Assembly: GCA_947588965.1 (NCBI GenBank)
Contig: CANQAN010000001.1
Location: forward strand, 186,001 to 250,000
Direction of reading: 5' to 3'
Source of the DNA: an uncultured Helicobacteraceae bacterium
GTDB taxonomy: Bacteria > Campylobacterota > Campylobacteria > Campylobacterales > Helicobacteraceae
DNA length: 64,000 nt
In this document: piece after piece, positions 45,213-53,643 of the stretch
How the letters are laid out: each line of letters begins with the position of its first letter
Position numbering within the stretch: the stretch's first letter is position 1
The notes under the pieces: model-generated
Databases searched by the model: none
What the model was told of the DNA's origin: nothing
What the model saw: only the letters and a program-made list of their open reading frames with translations
Made by a program: the position numbers and the translations under genes

Positions 45213-46324
45213 TGTTTGATGACCCTAAAATATTGTTCTATGAAAATCTGATTGGCAAGCCCATTGAATTTGCGCATACCCAGCTTATTTAAGCACAATT
45301 CCACTGCATTGACGACCCAAGAAATTTCACTGATATCCACAAGCCCCATGTGGTTGATTCTAAATATCTTACCTTTTAGAATATCTTGCCCTCCTGCGAC
45401 GTTTACGTTGAATCTTTCCTTTAGAACTTTCCGAATCTTATCACTTTCTTCGTGATAGACACAAGTCATTGAAAGGGCTGGAATCGTCGGATAGATTTTC
45501 AATCCTATGCCTTCCATTGCCGCATCACACGCTAAAGAACGTGCTTTTGTCTGATGATAAATCATATCAATCCCTATTTCTCTTGCTCTCTCTAAAAACG
45601 CACAAAGCCCTATAATAATCGTCGTTGGTGCAGTCCAAGCCGTCGTATTTTTGACTTGATTCTTCAATTCTGTCTTGAGGTTAAAATAGAATCCCACATC
45701 GCGCTCTTGTATCTTTTCTATTGCCTTTTCACTCAATCCAATAATACTAAGTCCGGGGGGCAACATAAAAGCCTTTTGCGATCCACCAATGAGTGCATCC
45801 ACGCAACTCACATCAAGTGGCTCCACACCCATAGCTGTAATGGCATCAACAATCACTAAGATGTTAGGATTATATTCCTTCACCGCTTTTGCGATCAGCT
45901 CATAGGCATGGCGCAACCCCCCAGCACTCTCACACACTTGCATACAGAGCGCATCCACATCGGGATTCTGCTCTAAAGCCTCTAAAACTTCCTCTAAACT
46001 CGCGGGAATATCCCAAGAATTCTTAATCTCCACGTTTGGAATCTTAAAAGCCTTTGCGATTTTTCCAAATCTCTCACCAAATTTTCCACTATTAATGCTT
46101 AAGAGCTTTTTAGCACAAAGAGAGGTTACGCAAGCCTCCATCGCTCCACTGCCCGAGCTTGCCAACATTAAAACTTCAGGCATCTCAATGAGTTCTTTCA
46201 GATATTCACGTGTCCTTGCGAAAATCTCCTCAAATTCAGATGTGCGATGATGAATCGTAGGCATACCCATAGCAGTGCGTATAAACTCTGGGACAGGAGT
46301 GGGTCCGGGCGTAAAGAGTAGCAT
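45209..46324 (-). CDS. Class V aminotransferase (alanine-glyoxylate/serine-pyruvate type)
   Basis: The 371-residue PLP enzyme has [19 protein letters not shown] and [13 protein letters not shown], standard for the serine-glyoxylate/phosphoserine-like group, and [19 protein letters not shown] with the PLP lysine. C-terminal [18 protein letters not shown] is also typical. In H. pylori a similar protein (HP0736) is annotated only as an aminotransferase. It could serve serine/glycine metabolism. Its coupling with an epimerase is odd and may be accidental. It starts with ATG 46324, facing the HD gene. Confidence 0.85.
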   Translation of the reverse strand: MLLFTPGPTPVPEFIRTAMGMPTIHHRTSEFEEIFARTREYLKELIEMPEVLMLASSGSGAMEACVTSLCAKKLLSINSGKFGERFGKIAKAFKIPNVEIKNSWDIPASLEEVLEALEQNPDVDALCMQVCESAGGLRHAYELIAKAVKEYNPNILVIVDAITAMGVEPLDVSCVDALIGGSQKAFMLPPGLSIIGLSEKAIEKIQERDVGFYFNLKTELKNQVKNTTAWTAPTTIIIGLCAFLERAREIGIDMIYHQTKARSLACDAAMEGIGLKIYPTIPALSMTCVYHEESDKIRKVLKERFNVNVAGGQDILKGKIFRINHMGLVDISEISWVVNAVELCLNKLGMRKFNGLANQIFIEQYFRVIKQ

Positions 46325-46414
46325 TAAGATTCCTTAAATAAAAAGCTTCCCCACATTATAATACAAAATAAGCTAAACATTCAATTAAGAAACTCACAAG
46401 AAAACAGATTTTGG

Positions 46415-46420
46415 TATAAT
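46415..46420 (+). promoter_or_regulatory. -10 box (TATAAT) of the HD gene
   Basis: GGTATAATGCC is a perfect TATAAT 10 nt before the track ATG at 46430, so transcription would begin about 3 nt before that codon. The mRNA is then leaderless, or translation starts at ATG 46442, just after AGGA. Confidence 0.65.
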
Positions 46421-46429
46421 GCCACAAAA

Positions 46430-47650
46430 ATGGATAGGAAAATGGAAGAAAAAAAGCCCTCTTTAAGCTTTGAATTGTTGCGCAAGATTTTTATCGCAGC
46501 CCATATGCGCAGATGGAATGATCAAGCCACCCCCATAGAACTTTTAGAGCTTGACAAACAAGCGCACAAAATGGTGATAGCCTATCTGTTAGCACATTTT
46601 GAAATATTAGAAAATCAGCGCACAATAGACTTTGAAACACTCATCTTACAATTTTGTTATGAATTTTTAGAACGTGTCATTCTCACAGATATCAAACCCC
46701 CCGTCTTTCACAAACTCACCAAAACGCATAACAAAGCCCTCGTAGATTTTGTTTGTCAGCGCTTAAAGCCCGACATTGAATGCTTTGGATTCCTAGAATC
46801 CATGCATGAGTATCTCTGTGATAAAACAACAAATCTTGAAAAAGAGATTCTTAAAGCCGCGCATTATTATGCTTCTAAATGGGAATTTGACATCATTTAT
46901 CACTTCAATCCCCATCTCTACGATGTGCAAAATATCAAAAACATCATTGATGCACAAGTGCAAGAGTATTATCATTTAGCGGGAATCAAAAAAATCATTC
47001 TCTACAAAGAAACAAGGGAACTTGTCAATATGTTTGGACAATTGCGCTTCCAAAAACGTTGGAGCCAAACTCCGCGCGTCCCCTGCACTTCTGTGCTTGG
47101 ACACACTTTAATCGTTGCGCTTTGTGCGTATCTTTTAGGCTATGATTTGCCCTTTTCAAAGTCCATGCAGATTCAACACTTCTTTTGTGGATTATTCCAT
47201 GATTTACCCGAGATTCTTACGCGCGACATTATCGCCCCTGTGAAAAAGAGCATTCAAGGTCTTGATGAACTCCTCAAGCAGATTGAAGAGGAGGCTGTGA
47301 GAGACAAGATTCTCAATAACGTACCAAAATCCATCGCACAAGAAATTATTTATTACACGCAAAATGAATTTTCAAATCGCTACAAAAAGAACGGAATCAC
47401 GTACTTGTGCAAAGAAAGCGGTGAAGAATTTTTAAATATTCTTGACAGCTCTACAGAGATTCCGATTTTTGGTGAGTTTTTGAAATATTGCGATCATTTA
47501 AGCGCATTCTTGGAGGCAAAACTCTCCATAATGCACGGAATCAAAAGCCCCGAACTTATAGAAGGAGCAGAGAATCTCAAAAACTCTTATAAGGATAAAA
47601 TATTATGCGGCGTGGATTTGGGCTACATTTTCCGCGCATTTGGAGAGTGA
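46430..47650 (+). CDS. HD-domain phosphohydrolase
   Basis: The 406-residue protein's central part RVPCTSVLGHTLIVALCAYLLG and FFCGLFHDLPEILTRDIIAPVKKS gives the HD_3/YfbR-like metal site (H...HD...). About 200 N-terminal residues also look like a second, helical HD-like region without clear metal ligands. Likely substrates are nucleotides, but none is proved. The start is either ATG 46430 or 46442. Its stop overlaps the start of the TRIC-type gene (GTGA). Confidence 0.75.
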   Translation: MDRKMEEKKPSLSFELLRKIFIAAHMRRWNDQATPIELLELDKQAHKMVIAYLLAHFEILENQRTIDFETLILQFCYEFLERVILTDIKPPVFHKLTKTHNKALVDFVCQRLKPDIECFGFLESMHEYLCDKTTNLEKEILKAAHYYASKWEFDIIYHFNPHLYDVQNIKNIIDAQVQEYYHLAGIKKIILYKETRELVNMFGQLRFQKRWSQTPRVPCTSVLGHTLIVALCAYLLGYDLPFSKSMQIQHFFCGLFHDLPEILTRDIIAPVKKSIQGLDELLKQIEEEAVRDKILNNVPKSIAQEIIYYTQNEFSNRYKKNGITYLCKESGEEFLNILDSSTEIPIFGEFLKYCDHLSAFLEAKLSIMHGIKSPELIEGAENLKNSYKDKILCGVDLGYIFRAFGE

Positions 47651-48273
47651 AGTTGCTGACAATTTTATACATCATAGGAATCACAGCAGAAGGAATGACG
47701 GGCGCACTTGCTGCTGGCAGACACAATATGGATTGGTTTGGTGTCTTGTTTATCGCTTGTGTCACAGCTCTTGGGGGAGGATCTATACGTGATGTTTTGT
47801 TTGGAATGTATCCGCTTACTTGGGTAGCTCACCCCGAATATCTCGCGATTATTTGCATTTCAGCACTTTTAACCATGAAAATCCCATACTTTGTGGTGAA
47901 ATTTGAGCGCACTTTTTTGCTTTTAGACGCCTTGGGTTTAGCTGTTTTTAGCGTGATTGGCGCAAGAGTTGGCTTAGATTTGCATCCAAGTGGCGTTATG
48001 GCCATCACAGGAGCGATTATCACAGGAATCTTTGGGGGGATATTACGCGATATATTTTGTGCGCGGATTCCGCTGGTATTCCAAAAAGAACTCTATGCGA
48101 GTGTCGCCCTCCTCGTTGGGGGGCTGTATGTGGCCTTTTATTTTATCAACACACACTATCGCATACTCTCTGAAAATTCTATCATTCTCATATGTATCGC
48201 AGTAGGCTTTAGCGCACGTCTGATTGCAATTCGCTATCACTTAGGATTGCCGACTTTTAAATTCCAAAATTAG
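47647..48273 (+). CDS. TRIC/UPF0126-type membrane protein
   Basis: The product is about 208 residues from the GTG at 47647, overlapping the HD stop; a TTG at 47653 is an alternative with better spacing from GGAG, and the track ATG lies well inside the HD gene. Seven hydrophobic segments contain two similar halves, each with a glycine-rich R-D motif: TALGGGSIRDVLFG and GIFGGILRDIFC. This is the TRIC/YicG family of cation-channel or glycine-transport proteins. Physiological substrate unknown. It converges on glycosyltransferase copy B 3 nt away. Confidence 0.85.
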   Translation: MKLLTILYIIGITAEGMTGALAAGRHNMDWFGVLFIACVTALGGGSIRDVLFGMYPLTWVAHPEYLAIICISALLTMKIPYFVVKFERTFLLLDALGLAVFSVIGARVGLDLHPSGVMAITGAIITGIFGGILRDIFCARIPLVFQKELYASVALLVGGLYVAFYFINTHYRILSENSIILICIAVGFSARLIAIRYHLGLPTFKFQN

Positions 48274-48276
48274 ACC

Positions 48277-49239
48277 CTAATGCACTCCAAATCTCTCTTT
48301 GCGCATTCTGTCAAAATTCTGAAGCGCTTGAATGTTGGCTTGACATTCTTGCTCATATTCTAAGAATTCTTTGATTTTAGGACGTAATTTCTCATCGCTT
48401 AGAGAGTCCAAATAGCTTAAGAGATTGTTGCGCACTCTTAAATACATCTCAAGAGATGTCCATAGGAAGACGATCTGCCTGAAATATTCCCACATATCGC
48501 GCCAAAACAAAAGACTATCAAAACTCTGCTTGAGTGAATCTTTAGAACTAAACAATCCACTTCCACTGTAGCGATAGACGGATCCCACTTTAGAGCTGTG
48601 ATAGGCCTTGCCCTGCGAGAGGGCTAAGAAATTTCTAAAGCTATCGGCACGACAAGATTGTCGCATTCTCTCCGAAGAGGGATTTTGAAGTTTAGAGAGA
48701 TTGTCCTTTAATATCGTGCTTCTGAAAAATGAGCTGGAAGTGTGTCCCATAATTGCCCCCCCCCCCGCACAGAAGTGAGAGTAGTCGCAGACACAATCAT
48801 TAGGATAATCCACATAGATTTTTTCTTCTGTGTTGGATTTAAGAAGTGTTTTTTCTTGATAGCTTGTGAAGTCTCTGTGAGACTCTAAGAAAGTTATGGC
48901 ATCTTGGATTTTTGTTTTGCTAATCCAATAGTCATCGGGATCGAGGACGGTGAAGTATTTTGATTTGATAAGCGCATACATTCTATAGATTTGATGAGCG
49001 AGGCCTTGATTTTCTTTTGTTTCAAGGAGTTTAATGCAAGGATTCTTGCTTTGATATTCTTTGACAATCTCCACGCTTTTATCCTTAGAGGCATCATCGG
49101 CAATAAGAATCTCATAGGGAATATCTGTCTCTTGCATGAGGATAGAATCTAGTGTCTCTTTGAGTGTGGTTTCTTTATTATAAAGTGGCACAAGAATCGT
49201 TAAGAGGGGATTTGTTTGTCTTTTTGTCTGCTTTGGCAT
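48277..49239 (-). CDS. Family 2 glycosyltransferase, phase-variable (copy B)
   Basis: The translation is the same as copy A from MPKQTK to the C-terminal FGVH. The true start is ATG 49239 with AGGAG upstream; the track version adds nine residues from unrelated upstream DNA. Unlike copy A it is not downstream of an epimerase but follows a 173-bp region without a real gene, so the two copies are probably transcribed from different promoters. The 11-G tract is in frame. Confidence 0.88.
   Translation of the reverse strand: MPKQTKRQTNPLLTILVPLYNKETTLKETLDSILMQETDIPYEILIADDASKDKSVEIVKEYQSKNPCIKLLETKENQGLAHQIYRMYALIKSKYFTVLDPDDYWISKTKIQDAITFLESHRDFTSYQEKTLLKSNTEEKIYVDYPNDCVCDYSHFCAGGGAIMGHTSSSFFRSTILKDNLSKLQNPSSERMRQSCRADSFRNFLALSQGKAYHSSKVGSVYRYSGSGLFSSKDSLKQSFDSLLFWRDMWEYFRQIVFLWTSLEMYLRVRNNLLSYLDSLSDEKLRPKIKEFLEYEQECQANIQALQNFDRMRKERFGVH
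48756..48766 (-). repeat. Poly-G tract (11 G) in glycosyltransferase copy B
   Basis: Same flanks and length as in copy A. It is in frame. Confidence 0.88.
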
Positions 49240-49253
49240 CAACACTCCTTTAT

Positions 49254-49426
49254 AGAATATAAGCAAAAGAAGTTACAAATCTACACATTTGCGCAAACCT
49301 CCTTGTAGAACCCCTACAATAGAGTGCGCCCTGCAACCAATACACATCCCAATTTCATGCAAGAATTTCAAAAACCTAAGTGTCCGAGATTCCACAATTT
49401 TGAAAAGCCAAAAATCCTATTTACGC
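49254..49426 (-). other. Gap upstream of glycosyltransferase copy B
   Basis: No gene is supported. On the minus strand AAGGAGG stands 7 nt before an ATG that opens only a 12-codon ORF ending just ahead of the glycosyltransferase ribosome site. A TTGTAG/CTACAA arm pair surrounds five bases near 49313. It may be a leader or the scar of a lost gene. Confidence 0.4.
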
Positions 49427-49537
49427 TTATTTTACCGCGCCACTTCTGTGTGAGGGATGCTGATAGTCATTTCCTCCACAACCACTTGCTATAAACATCA
49501 CACAGATGATTCCTAACACCGCAAAAATCTTTTTCAT
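49427..49537 (-). CDS. Small lipoprotein (36 aa)
   Basis: Too short for the track. ATG 49537 follows AAAAGGAGAG. The product is MKKIFAVLGIICVMFIASGC followed by 16 polar residues, an ordinary lipoprotein signal with the modified Cys at position 20, similar in size and layout to entericidin-like peptides. The mature part would be only 17 residues. It is 12 nt after the esterase gene. Its function is unknown. Confidence 0.7.
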   Translation of the reverse strand: MKKIFAVLGIICVMFIASGCGGNDYQHPSHRSGAVK

Positions 49538-49549
49538 TTTCTCTCCTTT

Positions 49550-50107
49550 TTAAGATACTTGCGCCCATTCTAAAATCACGTCTTTTTGTGCAGAAAGATT
49601 CTCAAAGCGATGCGAACCTCCCGCACTGATGACCAACTTAGAATCGCAAAAACGTCTCTTTGCCACTCTGTAGTCCAAAATGGCATCACCCTCTTGCAAC
49701 AGCACACAATAGAGGCTGTAGTCCAAAGATTCCACAAAATACTGCCTCAAGCTCTCCACCAAATCCAAACTCCAAAAAAACGACTCCCCGCTATAGGGAA
49801 CAAAAACCTTCCCAATTGCAGGAAGGAGTGTTTCATAGGCGTTAATGACAGGATTGATTAAGAGGGACTTGATTTTATATTTGTGCGCCAAAAATGTCGC
49901 ATAATACCCACCTAGCGAACTGCCAATTAAACAAAGGTTTTCTGCCTTGTATTGTGCGATTAAGGATTCCGCAAGTGCTATTGCGAGATTTGGCACATAA
50001 GGGAGATTAGGCGTGAGCGCATCGGGAGCGAACGACACAATCTCCCTGCCCTTATCACACATCCCGACACTGCGGAATCCATGCAAATACAAAAGCGTTT
50101 TTGACAT
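49550..50107 (-). CDS. YqiA/YcfP-like alpha/beta-hydrolase
   Basis: The 185-residue esterase has LLYLHGFRSVG (oxyanion hole), nucleophile elbow GSSLGGYYA, acid in LLQEGDAILDY and His in AGGSHRFEN. This small family shows esterase activity on short acyl chains. It overlaps the tpx stop by 1 nt. Physiological substrate unknown. Confidence 0.85.
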   Translation of the reverse strand: MSKTLLYLHGFRSVGMCDKGREIVSFAPDALTPNLPYVPNLAIALAESLIAQYKAENLCLIGSSLGGYYATFLAHKYKIKSLLINPVINAYETLLPAIGKVFVPYSGESFFWSLDLVESLRQYFVESLDYSLYCVLLQEGDAILDYRVAKRRFCDSKLVISAGGSHRFENLSAQKDVILEWAQVS

Positions 50108-50601
50108 TATTTAACCGCGTTTAATGCCGCCTCATAATTTGGTTCTGTTGTGATTTCACTCACAATCTCCTTATGAACGACATTTCCTTCGGGATTCACC
50201 ACAAAAACAGCACGTGTCAAAAGCCCCGCCAAAGGGGAGTCGGCTAAAAGCACACCATAAGCATTTCCAAAATCTTTATTCTTAAAATCGCTCAAGGCTG
50301 TAACATTTTGAATCCCCTCTGTAGAACAGAAACGTCCCTGCGCAAAAGGTAAATCCAAAGAAACAACGAACACAGAAGCATTAGGGAGTGCCGCTGCTTT
50401 TTCATTGAACTTACGTGTTTGTGTTGCACACACACCTGTATCAAGCGATGGAACGACATTTATGATCTGATATTTTCCACTTGATCCGCCAACACTTTTT
50501 AAGCTCAAATCACCTGCGACCAAATCCACTTTAGGCGCTTTATCACCAACATTGACTGCATTTCCTTTAAGAGTTACTGCATTTCCTTTAAAAGTTGCCA
50601 T
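50107..50601 (-). CDS. tpx: Thiol peroxidase
   Basis: The 164-residue 2-Cys atypical peroxiredoxin has the peroxidatic Cys in VPSLDTGVCATQTRKF and the resolving Cys in LPFAQGRFCSTEGI, with GLLTRAVFVVNPEGNVVHKEIV. It removes hydroperoxides with thioredoxin. The N-terminal FKGNAVTLKGNAV doublet is normal for the family. An upstream TTTAAAATATT on the minus strand (around 50635) could be its -10. Confidence 0.93.
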   Translation of the reverse strand: MATFKGNAVTLKGNAVNVGDKAPKVDLVAGDLSLKSVGGSSGKYQIINVVPSLDTGVCATQTRKFNEKAAALPNASVFVVSLDLPFAQGRFCSTEGIQNVTALSDFKNKDFGNAYGVLLADSPLAGLLTRAVFVVNPEGNVVHKEIVSEITTEPNYEAALNAVK

Positions 50602-50663
50602 ACTTTTCCTTTATTCATTAAATTTTAAAACGAATATTTTAAACAACAAAACTAAAACTAACA

Positions 50664-51677
50664 TTAAAGTTTATCAATCTTAGGACACGTTCGCAAGGTC
50701 TCAATTGCACTAAACTCTCCACGCAAATAGGATTCCACTGCCACGCGACCAATCATCGCAGCATTATCTGAACAAAATTCCAAAGGAGCTAGGAGCAACT
50801 CCACATCATACAAATCACACATGCGCTTAAGACTCTCGCGCAAGGCAAGATTCGCACTCGCTCCCCCGACAATCCCAAAATGCCTCCAACCTGCTCTATT
50901 CTGCTTGTTTTTTTCAAAGAAAATCTTGCATTTTTGCAACAAATGCGCAATGGCGCTTTCTTGAAAACTCTTACATAAATCCGCCTTAAAGCCCTCACTC
51001 AAAAATTCTTTTTTATCCCTCTCTCTCTCAATCTCCAAGCGCACAGCATTTTTAAGTCCTGAAAAACTAAAGGCAAACTGCTTACGAGAACGTAGCGGAA
51101 TCGGAAAGGAAAAAGTACATTCCCCACTTCGCGCATAGGATTCCACAATAGGACCACCCGGATAGCCAAGCTCTAGCATCTTCGCAACCTTATCAAAACT
51201 CTCACCAAAGCTGTCATCAAGGCTTTGCGCTGTGATTTTAATATCGTGAAAATCATGGGCATCTAAAAGCATCGTATGCCCACCTGAAACAAGCAAAACG
51301 CCAAGTGGAAAAATTGCTTCGGATTCTAAAAACAAGGAATATAAATGCCCCTTTAAGTGATTCACGCCAATTAAGGGCAATTTCAAGGCATAACTCAATG
51401 TTTTAGCCATTATAACGCCCTCAAGCAATGTAATATTCAATCCGGGCTCCGTCGTTACGCTGATGGCTTTAAGTTGTTTTAAATAGGGCTTTGTCTTTTC
51501 TAAAATGCGCGGTAAGGATTCCGCATGGAGTCGGCTTGCAAGCTCTGGCACAACGCCACCAAAGCTACAATGTTCATTTTCTTGAGAGATTTTCTCACAG
51601 AATATGATTTTCTTAGAATCGATCGCAGTAATGGCGATAGAACTGTCATCGCAACTGCTCTCAATGCTAAGAATCAT
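50664..51677 (-). CDS. tsaD: tRNA N6-adenosine threonylcarbamoyltransferase
   Basis: The product is about 337 residues from ATG 51677. It has SIESSCDDSSIAI, the Fe-binding histidines in GVNHLKGHLYSL, LLVSGGHTMLLD, ELGYPGGPIVE and CSDNAAMIGRVAVE. It transfers threonylcarbamoyl to A37 of ANN-decoding tRNAs. A TcdA-like dehydratase gene about 4 kb away would act on the same modification. No clear ribosome site precedes it. Confidence 0.95.
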   Translation of the reverse strand: MILSIESSCDDSSIAITAIDSKKIIFCEKISQENEHCSFGGVVPELASRLHAESLPRILEKTKPYLKQLKAISVTTEPGLNITLLEGVIMAKTLSYALKLPLIGVNHLKGHLYSLFLESEAIFPLGVLLVSGGHTMLLDAHDFHDIKITAQSLDDSFGESFDKVAKMLELGYPGGPIVESYARSGECTFSFPIPLRSRKQFAFSFSGLKNAVRLEIERERDKKEFLSEGFKADLCKSFQESAIAHLLQKCKIFFEKNKQNRAGWRHFGIVGGASANLALRESLKRMCDLYDVELLLAPLEFCSDNAAMIGRVAVESYLRGEFSAIETLRTCPKIDKL

Positions 51678-51694
51678 AGCGCACAAAAAAGTTT

Positions 51695-52306
51695 TTATGC
51701 GTTTTCGTCTAGGACATTAACCCCAAGACTTTCTAGTTTTTTATCAACTTTTTCTAAGGCTTGATCGAGTGTCTTTTGACTCAATTCTGGTAATTCGCCT
51801 CCCCAAGCTCTCTGTGCTTGTTGATAACCGCGCAAAATCCCCTCACGACCTGCTTTGAGCTTCTCAACATCATCTCCTGCTCCCGCCAGAACAAAATCAG
51901 CAATCCGCGCTGAAGTCTGTGGAATCCCAAAGAAACCATCATCGCTAATGAGAGCCTTTGCTTCATCTTGTGTGAGTTCTTGCAAGGGCTTCCCATCATA
52001 ACCGATAGAACCCAAATCTAAGCCATTTAGGATATTGCCTAAACGCGTGAAATCATTTAACGCACTCTCGCCACCGAAAGCGCCTTGAGCTGTGAAGCTC
52101 GTAGAAGATGAGAATGTCACACTCATTTGAAATTGTATGACATAGCTTGACATTAATGTTTTAGCATCAACCTTAGAAGCCATTTCTTTGACGTTTGCCT
52201 CCCTCTCATCCGCACTTGTATTGTCTTTCTTTAGTGGATTAGAAGTCAGCGCACTTTGCAAATCCTTTGCATAGTCTGCATTGCTCTTTAAAGAATCAAT
52301 AGACAT
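51695..52306 (-). CDS. Conserved hypothetical protein, alanine/serine-rich N-terminus
   Basis: The product is about 203 residues from ATG 52306 after AAGGAGG; the track start adds 14 residues. No signal peptide. The N-terminal 100 residues are polar (SADEREANVKEMASKVDAKTL), and the C-terminal part (FFGIPQTSARIADFVLAGAGDDVEKL, GILRGYQQAQRAWGGELPELSQKTLDQAL) resembles a family seen in Helicobacter and Campylobacter, sometimes mislabelled hydrogenase-4 component G. No function is assigned. It is divergent from aguA. Confidence 0.65.
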   Translation of the reverse strand: MSIDSLKSNADYAKDLQSALTSNPLKKDNTSADEREANVKEMASKVDAKTLMSSYVIQFQMSVTFSSSTSFTAQGAFGGESALNDFTRLGNILNGLDLGSIGYDGKPLQELTQDEAKALISDDGFFGIPQTSARIADFVLAGAGDDVEKLKAGREGILRGYQQAQRAWGGELPELSQKTLDQALEKVDKKLESLGVNVLDENA

Positions 52307-52331
52307 ATTGCCCTCCTTAGTAAAAAATCTA

Positions 52332-52337
52332 TATAAT
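52332..52337 (+). promoter_or_regulatory. -10 box (TATAAT) of aguA
   Basis: CTATATAATAATATC holds TATAAT 34 nt before the aguA ATG at 52371. No -35 is evident. Confidence 0.55.
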
Positions 52338-52370
52338 AATATCGTCAAATTTTTTAAAAAAAGTAGAAAA

Positions 52371-53459
52371 ATGAAAAAATTTTATGCAGAATGGGAAAAA
52401 CAAGATGGAATCTTGCTCTCTTTCCCTCATAAAGAGAGTGATTGGAATCCCTATTTAGAAGAGGTGCGGCATGTGTATTGTGCTATCATTGTAGAGATTT
52501 TAAAAGTAGAATCCTGTCTTTTAATCTGCAAGGACACGCAAGAGACACTTGAGATTTTGCAAGCTTTTTGGAAAGAGCGGAAGATTCCACTCAAACTCTT
52601 AGAAAATCTCTATTGCATAGAAATGCGTAGCAATGATACTTGGGCAAGGGACTTTGGCGGAATCACCATTCAAAGAGGACAAAAAAACATCGTTTTAGAC
52701 TTTGGCTTTAATGGCTGGGGGCTGAAATTTAACGCAAATTTTGACAATCAAATCACACATCTCTTGAAGCAAAAAAATATTTTCAAAAATACAGAGACAC
52801 AAAAGCTCATCTTAGAGGGAGGAAGCATAGAGAGTAATGGAGAGGGGTTATTACTGACAAACACGCAATGTTTGTTGGAGAGGAATCGCAACCCCTTCTA
52901 TTCTCAAAAACAGCTTGAAAAAATCCTCAAAAAAGCGCTAGGGATTCAAAAGATTCTGTGGCTGCATTCGGGATATTTGAGGGGAGATGACACCGATAGC
53001 CACATTGACACCCTCGCGCGCTTTATTGCTCCAAACACCATTGCCTACGTGCGTTGCACAGACAGAGATGATGAACATTTCAAATCCCTTACAAAAATGG
53101 AAGAAGAGCTTAAATCTCTACGGAATCTTGCCAATAAGCCCTTTAAACTCGTACCTTTGCCCTTTGTAAATGCACAATACTACGAAAACGAAAGGCTTCC
53201 AGCAACCTATGCAAACTTTCTTTTTATCAATGGTGCAATCTTGTTGCCCATTTATAACACTTCAAGCGACAAATACGCTATTGAGATTCTAAAAAATGTT
53301 TGCCCAAAGCACAGAATCATTCCCATTGACTGCTCTGTTTTAATCCGACAACATGGGAGTTTGCACTGCATAAGTATGCAATTCCCCAAACACACACTCA
53401 ACTTCAAATCCCTTAAAAAACTCAAGCAATCAAGTAAGTTTAAGATTAATCAAGTATAA
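52371..53459 (+). CDS. aguA: Agmatine deiminase
   Basis: The product is about 362 residues; the track adds 30 residues of upstream DNA, but MKKFYAEWEKQDGILLSFPH is the family start. Catalytic features are NDTWARDFGGITI, LILEGGSIESNGEGLLLTN, HSGYLRGDDTDSHIDTLARF and the nucleophilic Cys in QHGSLHCISMQFP. It hydrolyses agmatine to N-carbamoylputrescine and ammonia. The next enzyme, AguB, is encoded less than 2 kb away on the other strand. Confidence 0.92.
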   Translation: MKKFYAEWEKQDGILLSFPHKESDWNPYLEEVRHVYCAIIVEILKVESCLLICKDTQETLEILQAFWKERKIPLKLLENLYCIEMRSNDTWARDFGGITIQRGQKNIVLDFGFNGWGLKFNANFDNQITHLLKQKNIFKNTETQKLILEGGSIESNGEGLLLTNTQCLLERNRNPFYSQKQLEKILKKALGIQKILWLHSGYLRGDDTDSHIDTLARFIAPNTIAYVRCTDRDDEHFKSLTKMEEELKSLRNLANKPFKLVPLPFVNAQYYENERLPATYANFLFINGAILLPIYNTSSDKYAIEILKNVCPKHRIIPIDCSVLIRQHGSLHCISMQFPKHTLNFKSLKKLKQSSKFKINQV

Positions 53460-53460
53460 T
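53455..53460 (+). promoter_or_regulatory. -10 box (TATAAT) of tRNA-Leu
   Basis: AAGTATAATCAC overlaps the aguA stop codon and lies 30 nt upstream of the mature tRNA 5' end, giving the tRNA gene its own promoter. Confidence 0.6.
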
Positions 53461-53490
53461 CACATTCCTTTAATCTCATTTTTTGAGAGC

Positions 53491-53575
53491 GCGGAAATGG
53501 CGAAATTGGCAGACGCACCAGACTTAGGATCTGGCGCCGCAAGGCGTGGAGGTTCAAGTCCTCTTTTCCGCACCA
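53491..53575 (+). tRNA. tRNA-Leu (anticodon UAG)
   Basis: This is an 85-nt type II tRNA: acceptor GCGGAAA pairs with TTTCCGC, the anticodon stem CCAGA/TCTGG encloses loop CTTAGGA (UAG, reading CUN codons), a long variable arm GCGCCGCAAGGCGT follows, then GGTTCAAGTCC and an encoded CCA. The track ORF 53497..53736 is a shadow of it. The 68 bp after it hold no clear hairpin terminator. Confidence 0.97.
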
Positions 53576-53643
53576 ATTCTAAGTTGCACAAATCTTTAGG
53601 CAATATCATTCTTTTGTATTTTTACGATTCTAAGTTAAATTTT

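Larger units (their letters stand above)
48276..49253 (-). repeat. 978-bp direct repeat, copy B
   Basis: This is the partner of 43167-44144 in the same orientation. The breakpoints are the base before the stop codon and the base after CTTTAT upstream of the ribosome site. Tract lengths are equal in both copies. Confidence 0.9.

Noticed and set aside
49307-49380. Short peptide with CIGC start that recalls HypC-like proteins
   Set aside because: Only about 24 codons with no supporting downstream domain; the similarity is limited to two cysteines.
50520-50601. 21-bp near-repeat at the start of tpx (two KGNAV units with AGGAAATG)
   Set aside because: The doublet is normal at the N-terminus of Tpx proteins (FKGN-x-V then a second GN), so it is not a recent duplication.
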